DNA of 64,000 nt, from the NCBI GenBank assembly GCA_023846275.1, contig CM043868.1, forward strand, positions 18,385,755 to 18,449,754, written 5' to 3'. The stretch is from Vanilla planifolia (Eukaryota; Streptophyta; Magnoliopsida; Asparagales; Orchidaceae). The notes below the pieces were generated by a model that was not told where the DNA came from, did not search any database, and saw only the letters and a program-made list of their open reading frames with translations. The translations under genes and the position numbers were made by a program. Positions 1 through 14,950 of this stretch are shown piece after piece (within the stretch, counting starts at the first letter, position 1; each line of letters begins with the position of its first letter).

Positions 1-2040
1 AAGACCAATATATTTAAATATGCTTGCCTCTAGTGAACAACTGGTGGAAGGAAGCTAGTGGTAGCAATAAAGGGCATGTAGCCTTCTCTATTTCAGTGTT
101 AGAGGGTAGATATCAGGCGGAAGAGAGCTTACCCTAGCCTAGCACATCTGCAAGAAGGGTGAGACTAATGGGATGGTCAAACAACTAGGCTGTGGCCAAC
201 ATTAGCAATTAGTTGGAGCACAAGGCAGATGGTTGTTTTGACGTTTGCAAAGGGTCAATACAAGGTGTGTTGTCAAGGGGTCTTGTGTAACAAATGGAGC
301 TTGTGTAGGTAAGGGGAGCAATAGATTCATGTCTAGGCATTGCCATTGGCATGCAAGTGCAACAAATAGCTTTGGAGACAATTTGTGTGGTGTGGATTAT
401 CAATGGAAGCAAGGGATTGTTGTGGCATCCAACAATAGGTAGCTGCATGACCTGTGGTGTTAACAGTTTGGGCAAGCGAACAGGAAAGTCCAAGATTGGG
501 CAGTTGAGAGAGGCAAGCCTTGACATGTTTTGTAACAGTCATAAAGGAAGGTGCTGGGGTTGAGTTTGTCCTAGCAGAACATACAGGATAGATGGGAGGC
601 ATTTGCACACAAAGGAGAGCTGAGGATCAATGGGTAAAGGTAGAAGTTATAACACACAGTTTAATGCAAGTCGACCAAGCAAATAGATAGTGGCCTTCTG
701 AGGTGATGCTATAAGTGGGTGTCGAATGGAGGGAGAGCAAGAGAGTGAGGAGTCTACAATGATGGATTCAATGGTTGTAGGGTAGGTGCAATTTAAGCAT
801 AGAATGGTGATTAACATTTGGTGAACAGATAGGAGGCCAATGCACATGATCACCAATAAAGGTTCAAGTAGATCATCTAAAAAGAAAATTGGGATCAAAA
901 GCCTAGAGACCTGAAAATGCATGGCACATCCTACTGCAAGACTGGTTGCGCCATCAAGCATGGATGAGTTCATCAAACTTAATTGAGATTCAATTTGGCG
1001 CTATTTTGGAGCCCAAATGACTGCGAGATGTTTTTTGCTATGCTTAATGAGTTCAGAAGATATTATGGGTTATAAAATTATTTGTGAGAACTATTACAAC
1101 CATAGGAAGCCTTCCCATATGCTTTAAGATGGAAACACCTTTGTAAAAGATGGATGAGGCACCACCAAAGTAGGTATAATTGTGCAATGTATTTAAATAA
1201 ATCTGTCTTGTACTTTAATTTGAACAAGGATGTTAGAATATGTGGAGTCATCCATGATTTGTGGATCATTTGAATTTTTATTTCTATGAATAATTTACAA
1301 ACATTTGTATTTAATGGTTAGATGGGATGAACAAAATCCAAGCATTTATAATTTGGATGCAAATTGCTTGAAAGCAAGCATGCTTGCCCATCCTCTCTAC
1401 AACATCTAAGAAGAGGCTAGTTTTCTCTTCTTGGTTTTCCTCATCTTACTCTAGAGATACTTCTCTCATTCTCTCTTTAATCTCTCGCTAAACCAACCTG
1501 ATCCAAGACTCATTCCTCATTCAATTAGGCACCCAAACAAGTTCCTAATCCCAACATAAAGCCCTCACCACTTGGCCAAATAATCTTCTCCTTCCCACTT
1601 TATCATCTTAACCACAAAATCCTGATTCTCTCGCAAAACCAAGCTAACTCCAAACCTATGGACAAACTTTAAACCTTCTTACACTTGTTTCTCGCATCAA
1701 TCTTAACCAAGCTATCTCTCCAATAAGAAACCTAAAACAAATCCTATGAACATAAAGCTATAATTTCTCTCTAGAAACTATTCTACCTTTAGACAATCAG
1801 AAACCCTCATCCAACTACCACATAGCATTCCCCATATCTACCCTCAAACTCCATTAAAACCTTGCCCAAAATCCTACATAAAATCACGTATGACCATTTT
1901 CTCTCTCCACATATTCATCCAAGTATAATTCATCTACACCAATGGCAAAATTAACATTCCACCATCCTTTTCCATCACATCACCATCTAAATGACAATGT
2001 GACTTGATTTGGGCTAATGAATAATATGATGCAACCCCCC
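1..2040. other. intergenic, unassigned
   Basis: No gene is recognised. Short open frames of up to about 110 codons occur on both strands but overlap each other and show no known domain. The first kilobase is somewhat richer in G than the rest of the flank, which fits an old repeat of unknown family. Confidence 0.4.
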
Positions 2041-4560
2041 ATCCTCTTCCCTTGCTTTATGTTAAGGACTCTATGTTAGAAGCAATGAAGAGGGGGTTTG
2101 CAAGATTTTGTCGAGGAACCACCTATAGTGTACTAGATTTCACCAAGCAAGAGGTAAAGATGCTTGGTGACAAGCAATAAAACTACAATTGTGTCCCTTC
2201 TATAGGATATTTGAGAAGTATTATCCTCTTGTTGATAACATATCCTCATTAGGTTTGGGTGCTCAATTCTCAAAAATAGTTTGTTATTACAAAGGTGTCC
2301 TTTGGTGTGGGGCACACTTGGTTTCTTTGTGAAATGTATGCGGACAAAGACCACCCAACGAAGAGTGATCCAATAATCTACGTCTAAGGCTTTGTAAGAA
2401 ACCACTCGAGCTACAGAGTAGGGGCAAGGCAATTTTAATTGCATCTTGGGCCAAAAAGAGAAGCAATGGAATAGAAATTTCTCCCTAGTGTCAACTGATG
2501 AGGAGTTTGCATCTTTCAACTCTTAGGCTTATCTATAGGATTTGGTATTTGAGTGACTTCTTTCACTAAGTACAATAGCAAAGAGGGGATGACCAAAATA
2601 TGTGTTTGTCTTATAAGGTGTTTATGAACTCTATGAAGCTTTTATGTCACTTCAAGAACATGCATCCACTTTAATCAATGTCTCTTATTAATCCAACCAG
2701 ATTCCATGGATTTCGAGCCACATGAGAGTTAGCCGAATTTGAGGATGCCTAACTTTCTTTAAAGAGTCTCATGTTATCCTTGTTCAAATCTATGTGTGGC
2801 TTTCTAAGAGGAGTCTCAACTTTGTGCTTAGGCACAAGTGTGCACATTCCTTTAAAACTTTAGAGAAATGAAACAAAAAGCAAAAAGGTGAATTATGTGA
2901 CATGACTAAGCAATTAAAGAGTCACACTGCTAACTAGAAATGTGAGGTTAAGAAGAGGGGGAGGGGAGATGCATAGGATGAGCATTAAAGCTCCTTAAGA
3001 ATGGATGTGTTACAACACTTCTGCTCATAAAACTAATGGTGGAAGCACACCAAAGTTGAGTGGCTTACTCTGGGGACCACAACATACCATTATTTAGTTA
3101 AACTACATCTAAAAAAAGTTGAGCCATCATTGGGTTCCTAGCAAACAAAGTTAGGGACCATGTGCAAAGCTCCCATGGAGTTGGTTCTTTGTTGGTAGAC
3201 AACAGCAAGTGAAAGTGGTGTCTACTTATGTGTTGGTACCAACATCCACCCCTTCTTCGCTTGTCACCACCTCTAATTATGCAAATAATATGGAGGTCCT
3301 AGTATCTAATAATAAAGTGTCACTTAATGCATTTTCTTTAAAAGAGAAAGGTGGGGGAACATTAGGCCCCAAATATGGATAATGTTATTGCACTTTCTTC
3401 AAAAGACACTAGAAGTTCATTGTGAAGAATTTGATTAGTGCCATCGTTATTTTGTTGAGATAAGGAGAATACCTTAAGGTTGGTAAAGTGCCCTTACAGT
3501 GTTTATTCCCAAGGTTCAAAAGGACTTCTACTCTGTAATAGTTTTGTCCCATCAAAATGTATACTACTGCATACAGAATGGTGGCCGAGATCATCGTGCA
3601 CAAAATATAGGATTTGCTAAGCGACTTGATTATGTGGGAGCAAAGAACATTTGTCCTTGGATGGAGCATCACAAACAACTACATCAAAGGCTAGGATGAA
3701 ATGCATGGATTGTCCACCTCTCAATTGATCAAGGTTCACGAAGTGGACAAGTTAGAAATACAATAAGTACATGACAAGATGTATTAGGACTTCATGCTCG
3801 CCATACCTCATCACTTTGATTTTCCAAATAAATGGTGCACTTGAGCATTCTTTGGTATTAACAAGCCTTTAGGCAATGCAAGACATCCTTTTTGTCTTTG
3901 GTGACTGCTAACTAGCCTTAGGATAATCAAACAACAAAAACAAATTTTCAAACTTCTTTAGTAGGAGGAAGATACTTGCTAGCAAGCTAGGTATCTATAA
4001 GAGTGTAACAAAGGATATCTTAAGGTTCTCCTTACGATGGCCAATTGGTTGCTACAAACCTTGCAAATATCCTTCATGCTATCTGGGATAGGATTTCATC
4101 CTAGGATGCTCAAAACATGTCACTTATAAACTGGTGCACTAATCAACTCTTTCTCTTACTGCATTCTCTCTCTCAAAGATGGATTGAGGTTAACTTTGAC
4201 ATTTTTGTTCAGGAGAATGGCATGACAAGATTGGAGTTATCATCAGAGATCACAATAATGCCTTTTTGGGTGCATTAGAAGTTTAGGCTATCTTGTGTGT
4301 CATTTAGTTGACTGAGCTTAAAGTTGCTTGGGAGTTTGTCATTTTGCTTGTAAGTAGGTGGCCTCGAGTGATGGCATATAGATGCAAGACTCCTTATTAG
4401 TAGATTCTATTATGTATGATGAACGTAACATGTATCATTCAAATGATGTAGTGCACCTAATCACCTCACTACTTCTCTTTTGTTGACTATGGTTTCTCAT
4501 GCATATTGAAATACTTATAACATTGCTTACTTCCTTGGTTGAACAACAAATATTTTAAGA
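2040..4560 (+). mobile_element. probable LINE (non-LTR retrotransposon) relic
   Basis: The best evidence is at about 4170-4430 on the plus strand. A broken reading frame there gives WIEVNFD, then after a frame change GVIIRDHNNAFLGALE. This resembles the RNase H-like domain (RVT_3 type) at the end of plant LINE ORF2, where WxKxNxDG is followed by GxVxRDxxGxxL. Upstream, about 2700-3350 could be a decayed ORF1, and 3500-3690 keeps a 66-codon open stretch that may be from the RT region, but neither part is recognisable alone. Stops and frameshifts are everywhere, so the copy is dead. The outer limits are guesses and no poly-A tail or target duplication was seen. The RNase H assignment is fairly likely; the rest is inference. 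Confidence 0.4.
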
Positions 4561-7500
4561 TTGCCATTGAGATGAGGGTTGGTCACACCCAAACAATTTT
4601 GGCATGATCCTCAATGGGGATCACAACTTCAATATTTGGCTCTTTTTAATATATATCATACACAGCTACAATAATATTTCAAAAAAACAATAAACAATGG
4701 AGCTTTTTCAATATGGTTCACAACATCTAAAAGAAATAATACTAGAAAAACACAATTTCATAGCATTAGGTGTTTTAAACAACAAAAATAAGATCTATTC
4801 AAAGTTACTACACGAAAAATTAACAAAATTATGTTAGCATACAATACTTGCTTACAAAAAAAAAAGGAATTTCCTTGCAAACTATTGTATAAAATATTGG
4901 ATAGATATAGTTGCTATTCTACCAAATACCAAACTACATAAATATACCTACCGATTAAGTAGGTTTTTGGGTACCCAAGGAAAGGAGTTGAGGATCACCG
5001 AAGTAAGCCCTTAACAAAATGAGAATTGTAGCCTACTTTGAACTTACTCAAATAGATTGGATTAATTCGTTTATTTAGTCTTCTAAAACTTTTGCATGCC
5101 ATTATTCTATACATAAAAACACGAGACCATCTAAACTGACTTTATCTTAACTCCACTTAAATAAACTTAGCATTCTTCAAAAATGAGAAATTCATGAGCT
5201 CAGTTCATCCCATACAGTTGTATACATCATTGATAATATCATCAATTATTTTTCCATCATTTTTTGGAACAAAACATTTAGAAAGCTCATGTTTTGTGCT
5301 TTAGAAAAACTATAATGAATGACTAGTGAAAGGCTCCCTTTTTATTCATACCAACCACCTTTTCCAAAACAAAACACTTTTTTAAAAACTTTTTTCCAAA
5401 AGTACCTTATCAATAAAAAATCCAATACAAATAAACACCAAGTCAACTCAACTTTCCTAATTATTTGGCAATTGTTGTGACAATGATATTCATGATTCAT
5501 AATTAATCAAATCTAAAAAAATGCGATATTACATATACTAGAATGCTTATCACCAAGTTAGTTTTATTTCAATATTGACAATACAAATCCTCAAGTTATT
5601 AGTGTTGCGTGTATAGTTAATCTTTAGGTAAAGGAACTATTTGTGTATAATTTTTAACTATATTATGTTCATTTAACCTCTTTCTATTGTGAACTACTGC
5701 GATTGTTCGATATGCTACCTTAAATTGCATATGAACAGTTTGATTTGAACTTCTTTATACACTATAAAGAGTGCTATTATGCATGTCTAATGACCTAACA
5801 AACAATTAGTAATGCCCTTGTTGAACAACTAATACATTTTGGCTAACCTTACATAATCCAACAAAAAAAGTTAGCATTAGCAATGAAAGAAAAAGTTAGA
5901 TGTTTATACGAAATCTAACAAAAAATTTATCATGCAATTATTTCTACAATTCAAAACACAATAAAGAAATTACTTATTTTTAACTTAAATAAGTGTTCTA
6001 CAATTATCCATAAGCTTGCTTATTAAAAGCTTCATCCTCAACTTTGGAAACCACATCCGTTAACAAAGTATAGCTTAACATACTTTAATTTCATAATATC
6101 TTTAGCATACAACATGGTATCACAAAAATGCTTATAAAAGATTGATAAATGGCACAAATATAAAGTAGAATCCTCATCTTCTATTCTTACATTCAATTCA
6201 TCATATCTCTATTTGGTGTAACAAAATTTATATAGATCTAACTTAATTGGTGTACAATAATTTTTGTTTCTCATAAAACTTATTCAAAAAGGTGTTTGAT
6301 CATGTGCACAAACTTTGTTACCAAATTAAGAATAGCATGCTCTTCTAAGATATTTGTCAAGCCTTAACTACCAAGAAAAACTACATAAATAGTTTTTTCA
6401 TCCATCTCTTCTTTTTCCATTTCACCATAATTTCTCAAATATTTGATATTCAATGAAAGCTTTCCCAAGTTCGTCTAAGACAAACAATAATTGCATCTAG
6501 TTTCCCATACCCAAAACTTTTTAAACCATCAAATTTCTCAATCTTGTAGATTTATAATCACCATATTCTAAAACTCCAATATTTGTTGGACAAAAGACAT
6601 TTATGTGATAACACTAATGTTAATAGATGTAATGAATAAAAAAATTGATAATCTAAAGCAATCAAGTACACGAAAGAGATATCACGTTTTAAATAGTTCG
6701 ATCATAGCTTAGATCTGTGGAAAAGGAAAGAGGATAAAGCTAGTTAAAAAAACACACAATAATAATGTACAAAAACAAGGACAAAAGAACATGCTTCTTT
6801 TCCAAATTTGAAGTATACAAAATTACTAAGCAAACAAAAACCCATCAATCTTTTGATAAAGCTCACCAAAGTAAAATAATATAAAAAAAACATCAAGAGA
6901 TCTAAAATAAAGGCATACAAAAGATTTTGACTTTTGAACCAACAATAAATACCTAGGTCACCTAACTATATTTCTCCCAAACATACTATGACCATTACAA
7001 ATATGACCAATATTACTATTTCCTTGCCAACTTCTAAAAAGCCCTTAAAGTTATAGCTCAAGCTCTAATCATTATATACGTAACTATATCATTTTTGTTG
7101 CAAGCTAGCTGATATTTCTCATAATGAGATGAACTATCCTAAATGGAATCTAAAGCTATTATTGCTATTAAAGCCAACCATCTATAGCTCTAAAATTTTA
7201 CATAAACTTTTTGTGGGTAAATAACCCAAAACATATTTTTAGTACATTTTAATTATTCATTATCCTTATTAATTTTTTTGTCTTTCCAAATAAAAGCTTC
7301 ATATACAAGGCCAAATTTAAAACTATCAACATTGATGTAAATATTAATGCTCTTGATGTTTCTAATGTGATGATCGGCACTTCCTTGCCCATGTTCATTA
7401 CATTGTATAAGTGATGTTTTCACAACCAAGATGGGCTATCTAATATATGTTTTCATTTAGAAGTACCACAATGAACATCAAATAATCACAAATCCATTGT

Positions 7501-10500
7501 ATATAATAATGAAATATATTAAAATAATATTGTGTGCATATATTAAATACAACATGAACATGTAAAATTGATAACTTCTTACATTACAATAACTATTAAT
7601 ATTATTTAAAATAACTAATAATAAAAGTGAAAATTAGTAAAAAAAACCCTTTCAAGATTCTAGTTCTATATGGGCTTCTCATTCTTTCATACCAAAGATT
7701 GGCCTCTATTTAGCTTTTCAAATAAGCCTAGTTCTAACTATGCATGAAAGTGATCCATGCTTTCCTTTCTCTCATTTTATGCACAAAATGTTTTCAAGTG
7801 AAATAGGAGTTTTTGGAACGGGTAAAGCATTCTATTTGAGGCTTAAAATTTGTTCTTTCCAAAATTCATTATAGAATATAATCAAAAAAGCTTGTTGATT
7901 TTCCAAAGCAATGAAGCAAGAGTTTCATTCATTTATAACTTAGAATAACATTCCACAAACACATATGAGAAAGTTGATTGCTGACCACGCTATTATTTCC
8001 TAGTATATCCAATAATCATTTACAATTTAACTAACAAGGAATGAACAGGTAACTAATTATGGCCACAAGAACTTACATAGTGAATACAGTGAGGAAAGAT
8101 CTGGTCATTAAACATGGTTGAAGCACTTATTGATTTGACTGTTTGAAAGAACTTTACTATTGAAGGCAATAAGGGATAAAAATAAAAATATATATTACCT
8201 TTAGGCATTCTAGATAGAAAAATCTTACATGAACACAATTCCAATCCTAAACCATTATAACCAGCCAAAGGAGTACAAGCATTTTTCATAGCTAAGGGGT
8301 ATTCCATCCTAATGTCTATTATTATTGTTTCACTTTAATTATGCTAAATTAAAAAAAATAAAGAATACGAAGATAAACTCAAAACCTAACTAAAATTTAA
8401 CAACCACGTCCATTAATTGTACAACTTAGATGTGAATGGGCTACTATGAGGGTCTTTTGGCACTTCTATTACAATAGATATGAGATGTTTCTTTTATTCA
8501 TTTTTTTTAAATTTCCTTTTTATAGTTCTCTAAGTTATGCAGACTTTTCGGTAAGCCCTATCACCATGTATCAGTGGAGATGCGCAATAAAACCTTAGAT
8601 TGGAACTTAGTAATAACAATGTGAATCCTTGCGAGAAAGGTTGTTATTTTCTCTAAGGGTAAAAAATGCATATCTTCTCATCATTTATGCTGAATCTTAT
8701 AACATTATTGTACTAATTGATTTTGAAGAAAATTTCCATTAGGTTTCTAATAATCTTACAACAAAGAATTTCTACAATGGGGCCATCTACAAGATGATAA
8801 AATTAGCAACAAAGAGGAATGGTGATGAGAGGCATCAATTGTCAAAATAACCTTCCTCATTGGAAAGGTAGTCTTTGGACTTGAAAATGTTTTTGAGAGA
8901 TTGATGAGGTTATTTTGATACAAAAGAACACCAATATTATAAATTGTTTTTAATTAATTTTATTCACTTAATATTAGATCATGTTCTCTATTTTTATAGG
9001 ATTGTACTAAATGTCATGATAAGCATGAGCCAAGGCTGCTTTGTAATACTATGCATTTTTGGAGACTCAATGGCTATATGTACATAATACTATTTGCACA
9101 CGTTTTCTAAATCAAAATTGTTATAGATCAAACATCTTTTTCTAATTTTCATAACATTCTTGAATTTCCATTAATCTCCATTACCCATAAAGGAATGAAC
9201 TTCTAGACTAACAAAGATTATAAATGACGTCAACACTTTCCTTGACAACATTGAAGTGATTCTTCAATAAGAATAACCGATCTTCATGCCTTTAAACTAC
9301 TAGGTTCTACAATTAGTCTCATTATGATACTTTCTTATTTCTATGAGAATTTTAATGTTTTGTTCATTAGCGTTCTCGAATCCAACAATTCTTCGATGGA
9401 ATTCTAATTTCTTACAATTGTTTCATGAGTTGGTTGTCTTTATTTGATTTAGTGTTAGCTTGTATAATTAAGTGGTGCATAGGTTTGTTGTTAAGCATCT
9501 CTCAAATTAGATAGAGATATCAAAGAGCTAATAAGAGATATCTTTATACATTTTGTTATGTGCCAACAAGAGAGGCATATCTTTATACATTTTGTTATAT
9601 CCAATGAAGAGTTTCATAATTTACATATTAGTTAGTTGGATCTCAAGGACACCCGTACAATATTTTCTTGTCCTTGGCATGATTATTTATGTTTGGCAAG
9701 TATTATGTGTTTAATATTTATCTCAAATGATACTTAAACGGCCTATCTTTCCATAGTTAATATTTTACCTAGTTTCTTTGCAATCATCCTTTTGAATTTT
9801 ACATCGGCATTGTAATATTTGGTTTTTCTTAGAATATATCAATGACTTGCATAAAGCTTTTCTTTTTCACAAAAACCAAACCAAAACTTGAAGGTATAAT
9901 GCTAAAGCCTATAAATGCATTTTTAGCCTTCAAATTCTATAAATATTTATTTAAGCCCATCATAAATGCTGAGGATTTATTCTATTGTTACTTTAGTACC
10001 AATTGCCTTATAACTCAATATCTTTCAAGATATATGATATGTAATCATCAATTCTAACATCTTGTATCTTGTGTAAAAAAAATGACAATTAGTTGCACTT
10101 ACGAAGGGGCAAAAGAAAGCATAAGCCCCAAAAGTACTCTTGTATGTAGCATTATCATAATATTGTATGAAACTTTCATGAACTCCAAGTTTAACAATGA
10201 TAATTTTTATTGTTGTATCAAGGCTGCTTTCAAATCTTATAATCATGCAATACTTAGCCATGCCTATATAAAAAATCTACATGGCACTACTATTTATTGC
10301 AAACTATCAATATAAAATTGGCACCTATTATTAAGATGTCTTAATAGTTAACAAATATTTTTTAGCATGGTATATTATATCTTGGTGAAATTTTAAGATA
10401 GATTTATAGTAATCATAAGGCACATAGACACGCATACATAGATTTATAGTAATCATAAGGCACATAGACATGCATACAAATATATACATACATATATATA

Positions 10501-13500
10501 AATACACATGATTAACTTTTCATATTTTTCATATTTGCAAACTTCAAGATATTGATTGAGAACTTTTGTTAACTCTTAAAACAAGACTTCTAAATGTGGG
10601 AGTTTTTTTGTTATGCTAATTTCATGTTTTTTATGATTCAATTTTATATGAAATGTAAAATAGTTTCTTGAAATTTTCGAAGAAAAATTTATGATTAGGT
10701 AGTCCCAATTGTTCTTCAAAATTTCACTTAAGTTTACGAATCATAGAGAGGGTAAACTTAAGCACCAATAGCAACCAACAATAGCGAATCTATAAAACTT
10801 TAAGACAAAAAGGCTCGATAAGTCAACAAGAAGCTCGCTAATGCGTGTGTGAGGAGCACACTTCATTAATAACTTTCACTCCACTTATACAATTAAGGCA
10901 ATATGTTCAATGCGAGCTAATTTATGTCAAGCTAGCCCTTTATGATTCAAGGTAGCTATTTTTGCAAGTTCTATTCCATTAAAAGATAACTTTGTAGATT
11001 CACAAGAGTACTTGTAAAGTTATAGCATTATAGATTGAACCATTAATAACTTTAGTATGAAGCAACGTACGATTATAACAAGAAAAGCATATGAATCCAA
11101 TACTCCATTTGTGGGATTTCATTAAAAGACATGATTGTAATTTATTGTGATGAGCAATGTGTTTGTACAGAATTGCCAATCAGATAGGATGCTATGAATA
11201 AGTAATAACATACAAAAGATCAAACATGGAAAATAGATCCAACATTTACATGGATCAGCTACAAGCTAGGCCCATACATTGGAAATGAAAAAGGATATTC
11301 TACTAACCAAATGGTCATGATAATGATATACAAAATAAAAAATAATCCTTTTTAAGTCCCAAAATGTCCCCAAATTCTTACCACAAAAGAAGCCCTTAAG
11401 ATATATTTATATTTCTAATCAAACAAATTCACCAAATAAATATAATATATCAAAGATTTCATATTCTAAAATGATAACGAAGAAGCAAACAAGCAAAGAC
11501 AAGGAAACTACAACAAAGCCCTAGATACCAAGTTGGCAACTATAGACTGCCTTGAAAATCGATTAATAAAAAGGATCATGAAACACATCTCAAATCTTCT
11601 CCTTGAATAAAGGCCAGGTTATAGCCTTCACCACAATTCCTTCATTGGAAGGTTTCTTGAATCCTATTAAAGAAAGCTAGTTGCTATTATATTATCAATC
11701 TAATAAAGCCATCTCAAACCAAAAGGAATTCAAACCTTTGCATGCCAAATATCAAAAAATTAGTTGCTCCAAATCCAAATGTTTGCCCATCTCAATATCA
11801 ATAATGAATCATTTAATTATTTACATCTTATGGAATTACTTAAGATATTAAAATATCTAAATATACATGCTAAGTTTACTATAACAAATTCTAAAAACCA
11901 AACATTAACTTTGTTTCTCCAAAGACCCAAAATTCAAATAATCAATATAAAGCAAATCTCAACCAAAATCAAGTGAAAAGACAATAATATAAAACAATTT
12001 ATTCAGAATTAGATCTACACTATATACTAATGCAAACAATAATTATTAAAAGCTCAAGGCACTTCATTACAATTGTTATAATGAAAAATAGGGAACCACA
12101 ATATGGTTTTGATGCTTTTTATTTCTTGATTTACTTTCAATTACAAGTTTTTATAAGAGAATATTAACTTCATTTAATTTTTAAAAAATAAAGTTAAAAA
12201 ATATTTATGAAGTTGACTCAAATGCAAGGAATCTTCTATGCAAATTAACATGGAAAAGATGTAGCCCACAACAATTCACACTAGTTAACTACAAAGAACA
12301 GCTTGAGAGCAAGTTCCTCATAATATTTGAGTGGCTCTTCATTTTCATAATGTCAATGGGGGTTATAAAGGTTGTTGCAATTGAATATGCTAACACAGTT
12401 ATTATTAACATTAAGGAGTGTTTCCCAATGTTTGGTGATGTCACTTGGGACATGATGATGTCACGTCAAAGTTGATTGTTGTGGCATTATATGTTCTCAT
12501 AACCTTCTCAAAACACAGCTCTGTATTTTTTGCTCCATAAGAGCTACCATCACAAAATTTGGACAAGTTAGGCAACATCACAAATGACAAACAAAGGCGA
12601 GTAACAACAAAGACAGTTAATGGATACTTGACAATGAAGGAGGTGACCAACAAAGCAATGGAAACATAGGAGTTTGCCATTAGAGTATGCACGAGATGTT
12701 TTAAAACAAGTTTATCATGTATGCATTTTTCCACACATGTGGAGCCTTTAACTCCTCGCAATTCAAGACTTTTCGATATAATTAACATTAGTTGTCAAGT
12801 TCTATTACAAGACCATAAAAACATAGCTTATAATATTATTCAAGCGAGGTTGGTTGTGTTGCTCCATGACATGCATAGCTTTATTATTTTTTCCTAAGAG
12901 ATGAAAGGCTTCCATGAGAAACAAGATCTTGGCTTAAAGGATTTTACTAACTTGTTGAGATTTTTTATGCAACATGCATATGATGCTGTAGAATTGTCAA
13001 GGATGTTAAACAAGACTTGATAAAAACCAAACGTGATTAGTAGAGAGACGATGATGCCAAAGACGATCGATGAAAGCTCGTCTATGCCAAAGATGCTTCC
13101 TAAAGACTACCCTACATCTGAGATGGCCAAAGGCAAATTATCAATGTCAATGCATTTCAGAGTACCTTGGTCATGCGTATATTATTTTAATCTTTCACAG
13201 ATGCTTTCTAAGAGGATATGATATTTTTCAAGAGCTTCAATATCCAAGAATGAATTATTTAATTAAGTTTTACACAAGAGCTCTTCATTGTCTAGTCAAG
13301 AGCTTATGGTTTAAGATGTAAGTTACGAGAAGTTTATCTTATTTGAATATCATGCTTGCTAAATATATTCATTCTTAATGTCAACCAAGATCATAATGCT
13401 TTTCACAAAAGCTAGGCCTGAAAATCTTTATGTGAGATGCATGATGGATAATTATTCATCACATGCCACTAACCTAATTTCTGAAAGATAGAATATGCTA

Positions 13501-14460
13501 TCGAACTATTTTAGGAAAGTCATACCGTGAAGTCTAGCATAATGATGTGAAAAGTGTCAAATAAATGTTGAATTAATCTTTTGCATTGTGTCAAAAGTTA
13601 AACTCCAAGACTTGTGAAACATTTGGCACAACAACACAATAGTATCAGCAAGGGCTAGCTTGTGTTGATTAATTCAAAAGGCTTGTAGGAAGGTGTTCGA
13701 AAGACTGCTAATGCTTAGGAGAGTGGCTTTGTCATGGAACTGTTGATTTTAGATCTATGATAGAAATGACTAATGCTAGAATTTGCATCATTAGTTCCAA
13801 TTTGCAAGCTTTCAACAAAGAACACACAAAATAATGTTTTTCATTTGATGAGAAGTTAATTCCATACTTGGCTTTGTTTGTCATTCCTTTTCATGGCATT
13901 CAAAGGAATGTGAGACCTCTCATTAAACAGTATCGTTATGTCACTAATGGAGACTAGCAACAAAGCCTCTACTGAACCATCAAAGCAACAAACATGGCAC
14001 GTTCACTGCTCTAAGAGGAAAAATTCATCTCATCTTCTCCAGTTATCTTCCTCGGAATATATTTTCTTAAGGATTGCTGCAATTCTTATCATAAATTGCC
14101 AATTAATAATAGCTCATTTGACATTAGTCTTTTCTTTTAAAGAGATGCAATGTTCAAAGCCTGACATAACCATCAACTTTCTATTTAAACAAAAACCTTA
14201 TCATGAATTGTTCTATTTTGACAAAGATGGCTCCCAAGTTTCCAGAAAAGAAACATAACTTTACAAAATCTATAACTACTGAAAGGCTATGCTGTTCTAA
14301 AAAACATAAGCAGCTGTATACATGAAAGCCGAACATATGGCCAAACATCAAAACATATAGTGTGGCACTAGCTACATCGTAATCGAAACCCAGTGCACCT
14401 CAATGTGACCCTAGGACAAACCACGATCCTAAAAATAACAGAATCTATTATCAGACTTTC
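4560..14460. other. long AT-rich intergenic region
   Basis: Nearly 10 kb of A+T-rich, CpG-poor sequence with no gene I can support. Open frames of 60-115 codons (for example minus 12441-12788 and plus 13938-14258) have no recognisable domain. It probably consists of decayed transposons, and may also be intron of the gene whose first exon is at 14540-14620 on the minus strand. It holds one 40-bp direct duplication (10401-10480). Confidence 0.5.
10401..10480. repeat. 40-bp direct tandem duplication
   Basis: Two adjacent copies of 40 bp, both beginning GATTTATAGTAATCATAAGG, with only a couple of mismatches near the end of the unit (cacgcat versus catgcat, and the last bases). A short local duplication with no link to a gene. 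Confidence 0.85.
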
Positions 14461-14539
14461 ACGAGAGCTGCCAGGTATTGCAAGGAACACACAACAGACC
14501 AAAAAAGGGGTTTGAGTTAAAAAAGGATAACCTTCTTAC

Positions 14540-14620
14540 TAGACCATAGGCGCGGAACTCGTTGGCAAGCTCCATTTCCCTGATTCGGGAACTCAAGTTC
14601 CCAACGTACAGCTTCCACAT
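14540..14620 (-). CDS. first coding exon of an RRM RNA-binding protein (SR/RSZ-like), rest not found
   Basis: On the minus strand an ATG at 14620 opens the 27 residues MWKLYVGNLSSRIREMELAN followed by EFRAYGL. This is the start of an RNA recognition motif. KLYVGNL is the RNP2 strand, and the following helix with EFRAYG matches the first helix of plant SR splicing factors of the RSZ type, where RVYVGNL is followed by a charged helix and EFRxFG. After GGTCTA comes GTAAGA, a good plant 5' splice site, so the exon would end at 14540 in phase 0. The frame is open upstream to 14719, but MWKLYVGN is the natural start. I did not find the RNP1 exon downstream on the minus strand, so the intron is very long, the exon is a stranded fragment, or later exons escaped me. 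Family is fairly sure; gene status is uncertain. Confidence 0.5.
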
Positions 14621-14950
14621 CCCGGCAAAGAGAAAGGGGCAAGAGGAGACGACGAAGATGGACTCAAGAGCTTTTAATGGGGCTACGTAGCTAAGGTAGT
14701 TGGGCAGTTCCTTCAACAAATTCGGGCTCGGGAAAGAAAGGTCGAGAAGTGTTCATCCCGGTCGGTAAGTTTCACCGTTTCCTTTGGACGAATCCTAATA
14801 GAGCAGACCAAGGCAAGCGCGTGAATCGCGTTTAATGGTTGTGGTTCGGCATGTTCGCAGTACATGTGGGTGGGTGCGTCTCAGGTGACCCGTTCGTCTT
14901 GGTGAACCTGATCATGTTGTTTCCAATTCTTATTGGTTTCGAGTCTTCGT
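14621..14950 (-). promoter_or_regulatory. CpG-retaining 5' flank of the RRM exon
   Basis: About 330 bp directly upstream of the RRM exon (minus sense) is clearly richer in G+C and CpG than both flanks and ends abruptly near 14950, where AT-rich DNA resumes. This is what an unmethylated promoter plus 5' UTR looks like in a genome whose repeats lose CpG by deamination. No convincing TATA box was seen. It supports the exon belonging to a gene that is, or recently was, active. Confidence 0.4.

Noticed and set aside
12441-12788. 115-codon minus frame
   Set aside because: No recognisable domain and no supporting composition; treated as noise or repeat remains.
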